Source: Siminovitchia fordii DSM 16014 = CIP 108821 (lineage in GTDB: Bacteria; Bacillota; Bacilli; Bacillales; Bacillaceae_C). Taken from it: a stretch of 58,360 bases of DNA. The DNA lies in assembly GCF_000374565.1 (NCBI RefSeq), contig NZ_KB894706.1:1-58360 (forward strand). Direction: 5' to 3'. The position numbers were made by a program, and so were the translations under genes. Under the pieces are notes generated by a model. The model was given only the letters and a program-made list of their open reading frames with translations, was not told the origin of the DNA and did not search any database. Of the stretch, positions 55,160 through 58,360 are shown one piece after another. The first letter of the stretch is position 1; each line of letters opens with the position of its first letter.

Positions 55160-55206
55160 AAAAGAATCCATTTTGATCAAACTTTTTTCAAAATGGATTC
55201 TTTTAT
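55160..55206 (-). terminator. Terminator of the acetoin reductase gene
   Basis: AAAGAATCCATTTTGA and TCAAAATGGATTCTTT make a 16-bp perfect stem with T runs on both sides; for the - strand gene it lies about 25 bp after the stop. Confidence 0.92.
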
Positions 55207-55231
55207 TAGCTGGACCTTAGAATAATCTAAT

Positions 55232-56005
55232 TTATCTATAAACAAGACCACCATCCGTTAATATAGCTTGACCAGTAATATAATCTGAATCATCTGAAGC
55301 TAAGAATGATACTAAATTAGCAACATCTTCAGGTGTTTGATATCTTTTAAGGGCAATTTCAGAAGAGAATTTTTCAAAAGCTTCCCCTGGTTTTAAATCA
55401 TCGTTATATTTAACCATTTCCTCATCGATTCTATCCCACATTTTTGTTTTTGCAACACCAGGACAATATGCATTTACTCTAATTTTATATTTAGCTAATT
55501 CTTTAGCAGCTGAATGTGTGAAAGATTTAACAGCATGTTTAGTCGCAGAATATGTACCAAGCATTTCATATGATTCATGGCCTGCTATACTACATGCATT
55601 AATGATTTTTCCTTTAGTTTCTTGCTTAATAAATTGGTCAGCGGCTGCTTGAGTGCCAAAAACAACACCATTAACGTTAATTTTGAATAATTTATTTAGC
55701 TGTTCTTCTGTAATTTCCAAGAATGGGGAAACTGCCTCAACACCTGCATTATTAACAAAAACATCTAAACGACCAAATTTATCTACTGCCTCTTTAACTA
55801 AATTGAATTGGTCCTCACGTTTTGATACATCCCCCTTAACACCGAAAACATTAAAGTTTTTTTCTTTGAATTCTGAAACAGTTTCCTTTAGTAATGCTTC
55901 ATTTATATCATGTAGTACAACACTAAAGCCATCCTTGCAAAGTCTCTCTGCTATACCTTTTCCTAATCCGCCTGCAGAACCAGTAACTATAGCTACCTTG
56001 CTCAT
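55232..56005 (-). CDS. butA: Acetoin(diacetyl) reductase / meso-2,3-butanediol dehydrogenase, SDR family
   Basis: Short-chain dehydrogenase interconverting diacetyl, acetoin and 2,3-butanediol with NAD(H). 257 residues: cofactor motif [28 protein letters not shown], catalytic Ser in [15 protein letters not shown] and Tyr/Lys in [12 protein letters not shown]; the C-terminal [19 protein letters not shown] is typical. The [10 protein letters not shown] block and [20 protein letters not shown] are very close to staphylococcal ButA as I recall it. Low GC and the surrounding debris suggest recent acquisition. ATG 56005 is set by GGAG 7 bases upstream. It is the only intact metabolic gene in this accessory region. 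Confidence 0.92.
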   Translation of the reverse strand: MSKVAIVTGSAGGLGKGIAERLCKDGFSVVLHDINEALLKETVSEFKEKNFNVFGVKGDVSKREDQFNLVKEAVDKFGRLDVFVNNAGVEAVSPFLEITEEQLNKLFKINVNGVVFGTQAAADQFIKQETKGKIINACSIAGHESYEMLGTYSATKHAVKSFTHSAAKELAKYKIRVNAYCPGVAKTKMWDRIDEEMVKYNDDLKPGEAFEKFSSEIALKRYQTPEDVANLVSFLASDDSDYITGQAILTDGGLVYR

Positions 56006-56011
56006 AATCAT

Positions 56012-56700
56012 TCTCCTTTTGTAAAAAAATTATAATTTATTCTATCAAAGAACAACGATAGTCATTCTCAATCGTAAAACAGATTATTATTATGGTTTAC
56101 TATTTCAGAATAAAAAATACGATGTTTTCTGTCAAAAATTTTGCTTGAGCGCGCGTGCTAACCAATATCATGGGCTCGTCTTTACAGGTTTTTTAGAAAA
56201 TTTATGATTAAATATTTTAAAAATTAATGTAATTGTTAAATGACAATTAAGATGTTTAATTATAAATAAAGTCGTTTAATTTACAATAAAGTTGTTTCTG
56301 TAGTGCTTATAGAAAAAATATACTGTATTTAGTGGACTACATGCTACTGAATTAAGTCTTTAATCTGTGGCCCAAGAAAAATAATAATGAATAAAGGGAA
56401 TAATTAATATATAATTTTAGAGGAACCAATGTACCTTTGTTTTAAACGTGAGTTCTTTTACAGAAACTTTGAAAGTTGTTTGGGGACATTGGTTTATTAA
56501 TTTTACTAGATGCGATATTATAATATTGTGCAGTGACCTTTAGGTGATTCCGACCATTAACTGGATTGGGGCTATTAGTCATAGACCTCTAATATTGATG
56601 TGAGGCACTCCATTCAATTAGAAAGATGGCACTGCACATCAAATTAAATATAAAACTACTGATTATCCTGTCATTTCGACAGGTTTTTTTATTTTTTAGA
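56012..56700. other. AT-rich gene-free stretch with one terminator-like hairpin
   Basis: About 690 bp with no gene. It is AT-rich, with direct TAAAGT(T/C)GTTT copies near 56250-56300 and a hairpin CCTGTC-ATTTC-GACAGG followed by seven T at 56667-56690. That hairpin could end an unrecognised small transcript coming from about 56520 or lie inside the IS left end. Confidence 0.4.
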
Positions 56701-56719
56701 AGGAATATTATGGTTAGTG

Positions 56720-56949
56720 TCGAACATTCCTATTCAATAGACTATATAGAAATATTATAATGTAAATATAGTGAATAGTGTGCAGTTGAAACTCTAAAAG
56801 TGTATGGAGCTAGTGTATCTAGACTCTTTTGTTAAATCTGAGATTAAATATTTGGCGATATAATCCTAACATGCTACATTGGGCTTAAGCTCTAACAGAA
56901 ACTTGGATGGTCAGATATAATCATACTGCTTACTGTTCGGAGAGGGAAT
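56720..56949 (+). ncRNA. Candidate bridge-RNA region of the IS110-type element
   Basis: IS110-group elements encode a non-coding bridge RNA in the left end, between the element boundary and the transposase start. The 230 non-coding bases immediately before the transposase fill that place and contain short inverted repeats (CTAG-TGTAT-CTAG near 56812). The element boundary and the loops were not determined. Inferred from position only. Confidence 0.3.
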
Positions 56950-56950
56950 C

Positions 56951-58117
56951 ATGGAAAATACGATCACTCCTTTTAGTTATGGGAATCATTCAGATGATAA
57001 AGGCCAAGATACTCGTAAGTTTTATCAGTTTTATGTTGGTATAGATATCGGAGCTAGTTTTCATGTAGCTTCTTGTATTAAATTTGATGCTTTTTTAGAT
57101 CCTAAAGGGATTGCCTGGAAACGAACGAAAACGATGAAATTTAATTCTGATAGTGCAGGGATCGCAGAGTTTTTAAAGGCTTTAAAACAAATAGAAGATC
57201 AATTTAATATCACCAGGGATGATTTCTTAATCCTTTTAGAACCTACTGGTGGACATTATTCCTATTTAGTTCAGCAAGTGTTATTAAATGAAGGTTATCA
57301 GCTCTTTCAAGTGGAGAATAAAGCAGTTGGTGAATTTCGTAAGAATAATTTAGGTATCTCAGAAAAATCAGATTCAATGGATGCCAAAGTAATGTCCTAT
57401 ATGGTGTGGCACAAACAGCTCCATCCTCACATGCAGGGAGTTACTCTAATAAGGCCTCAAACTGTCTTACAATCCCTATTTCGCACGGTCATGCGAGATC
57501 GTTGGTATTTAAACGTTCAATTAACTCGAAGAAAAAATCAAGTTCAACAATTATTAAAAGTAACACACCCAGACTTAAATAAAGCATTTAAAAAACTAGG
57601 TACTTCTTCGGTAATGAAGTTAGTATTAGAATACCCTACGGGTCTTCACATGAAGAATTCATCGGAAGATGAACTGTATAAGGCAATTTCTAAAGCAGGA
57701 GCCAAGAATGTAGCGAAAAAAGCTGCTAAAACTCTAGCTGAAATTATGCCTCATACAGTGGCTGTGCCCGTAGAACATCTAGTAGGAAGGCAGAAATGGG
57801 TAATTGAAGAAGCATTGAGGCTTGAGGAAAGCATTCAACTTATCGATATAGAAATCCATTCTCTTCTTAATGGAGACCCCGATAAAGGAATTGAACCACA
57901 TCCATATACGGAGTTACTTCTTTCATTTCCTTTTGTAAGTGAAAATATTGCTTGTACTCTAATCGGTGTTATTGGTGATATAGATCGTTTTAATACATAT
58001 AAGGAATTTAAGAAATATCTAGGTGTATCAGCTGAAAATTCTCAATCTGGAACATCTGTGCATTCATCAAAACAAACCTATAGTGGTGTTAGAGATGCAC
58101 GTGTGACCGTCAAGTAG
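56951..58117 (+). mobile_element. IS110 family transposase gene, 3' end interrupted
   Basis: 388 codons. The RuvC-like DEDD domain: VGIDIGASFHVAS (Asp), ILLEPTGGHYSYLV (Glu), EKSDSMDAKVMSYM (Asp pair). The C-terminal transposase_20 domain starts FPFVSENIACTLIGVIGDID and continues through YLGVSAENSQSGTSVHSSKQ. It breaks off at YSGVRDARVTVK, where relatives go on for some tens of residues, because the IS21-type element starts there. RBS GGAGAGGG is just upstream. The reading frame upstream of the junction is clean, so the insertion is probably recent. Confidence 0.88.
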
Positions 58118-58360
58118 AATGAAACAATTTTTGCTCGTTATTTTGAAACACTTTGTTCCCCAAATATGGTAGAACGATGCTTCATACGATAACTATCTTC
58201 ATTTAAATGAATGATTTCTACTCGGTGAAGAATCCTATCTAGAATTGCTGTTGTTATAGCTTGATCACCCAATAATTCTCCCCATTCTTTTGGTGCCTTA
58301 TTAGAGGTCAAGATAATGGAAGACTGATTATACAAGTCATTAATTAAATGAAAGAACATA
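58093..58360 (-). mobile_element. istB: End of an IS21-type element with the C-terminus of IstB, continues beyond the window
   Basis: On the - strand, a frame entering from the window edge reads MFFHLINDLYNQSSIILTSN, KAPKEWGELLGDQAITTAIL and DRILHRVEIIHLNEDSYRMK, the C-terminal part of IstB, the AAA+ helper ATPase of IS21 elements. It ends at about 58138. The bases 58093-58137 contain two TGAAACA copies and a TGACCGTCAAGTAG-type tip, as expected for an IS21 terminus. The rest of istB and istA lie outside. The element stands inside the IS110 transposase gene. Confidence 0.85.

Overview
The window is a low-to-mid GC Firmicute chromosome segment, almost certainly from an endospore-forming member of the Bacillaceae. 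The evidence is the gene order, which follows the Bacillus subtilis polA/gapB to sdh/gerE region nearly gene for gene. It includes the spore genes ytxC, sspI and gerE, strong GGAGG ribosome binding sites with TTG/GTG/ATT starts, two T-box leaders, an L20 leader and a lysine riboswitch. No species can be named from the sequence alone.

Layout. Bases 1-300 hold a 40-41 bp tandem repeat. Bases 457-5307 carry DNA repair and CoA genes (polA, mutM, ytaF, coaE). Next come gapB, a divergent signal peptidase I where B. subtilis has speD, and then nrdR-dnaB-dnaI, ytxC, T-box-thrS, a YusW-like lipoprotein, and infC-rpmI-rplT behind an L20 leader. Bases 15.8-18.2 kb are a small variable patch: a TVP38 membrane protein, a PadR regulator with its palindromic operator, and a broken DUF2812 gene. 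Then follow ysdB, dUTPase, ysdC, a 52 bp x about 10.5 tandem repeat, a small export-type membrane protein, sspI, ysgA, T-box-pheST, ctaG, TANGO2/NRDE, an MFS transporter and a decayed sugar dehydrogenase. From 31 to 51.9 kb the order is again classical: rnhC, zapA-cvpA-polX-mutS2-yshE, lcfA-fadR-fadB-etfBA (fatty acid beta-oxidation under FadR), trxA, uvrC, lysine riboswitch-lysC, yslB, sdhCAB, ysmA and gerE.

From about 52.6 kb the conserved backbone stops. The rest is AT-rich and eroded: fragments of a D-2-hydroxyacid dehydrogenase and a class V aminotransferase, undefined membrane ORFs, one intact acetoin/diacetyl reductase that looks acquired, and an IS110-type transposase gene cut short next to the end of an IS21-type element that runs off the window.

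The genes work together in several units. fadR, with a textbook FadR box, probably controls beta-oxidation, whose electrons pass to EtfAB while acetyl-CoA feeds the TCA cycle (sdhCAB). gapB, with a CcpN-like site, serves gluconeogenesis. thrS, pheST, lysC and infC-rpmI-rplT are each controlled by their own RNA leader. I did not find a convincing new defence or biosynthetic system. The most interesting items are the two unrelated minisatellites, the internal LysC start, the AUU start of infC, a 26-residue membrane peptide, several cleanly readable pseudogenes and the nested insertion sequences.
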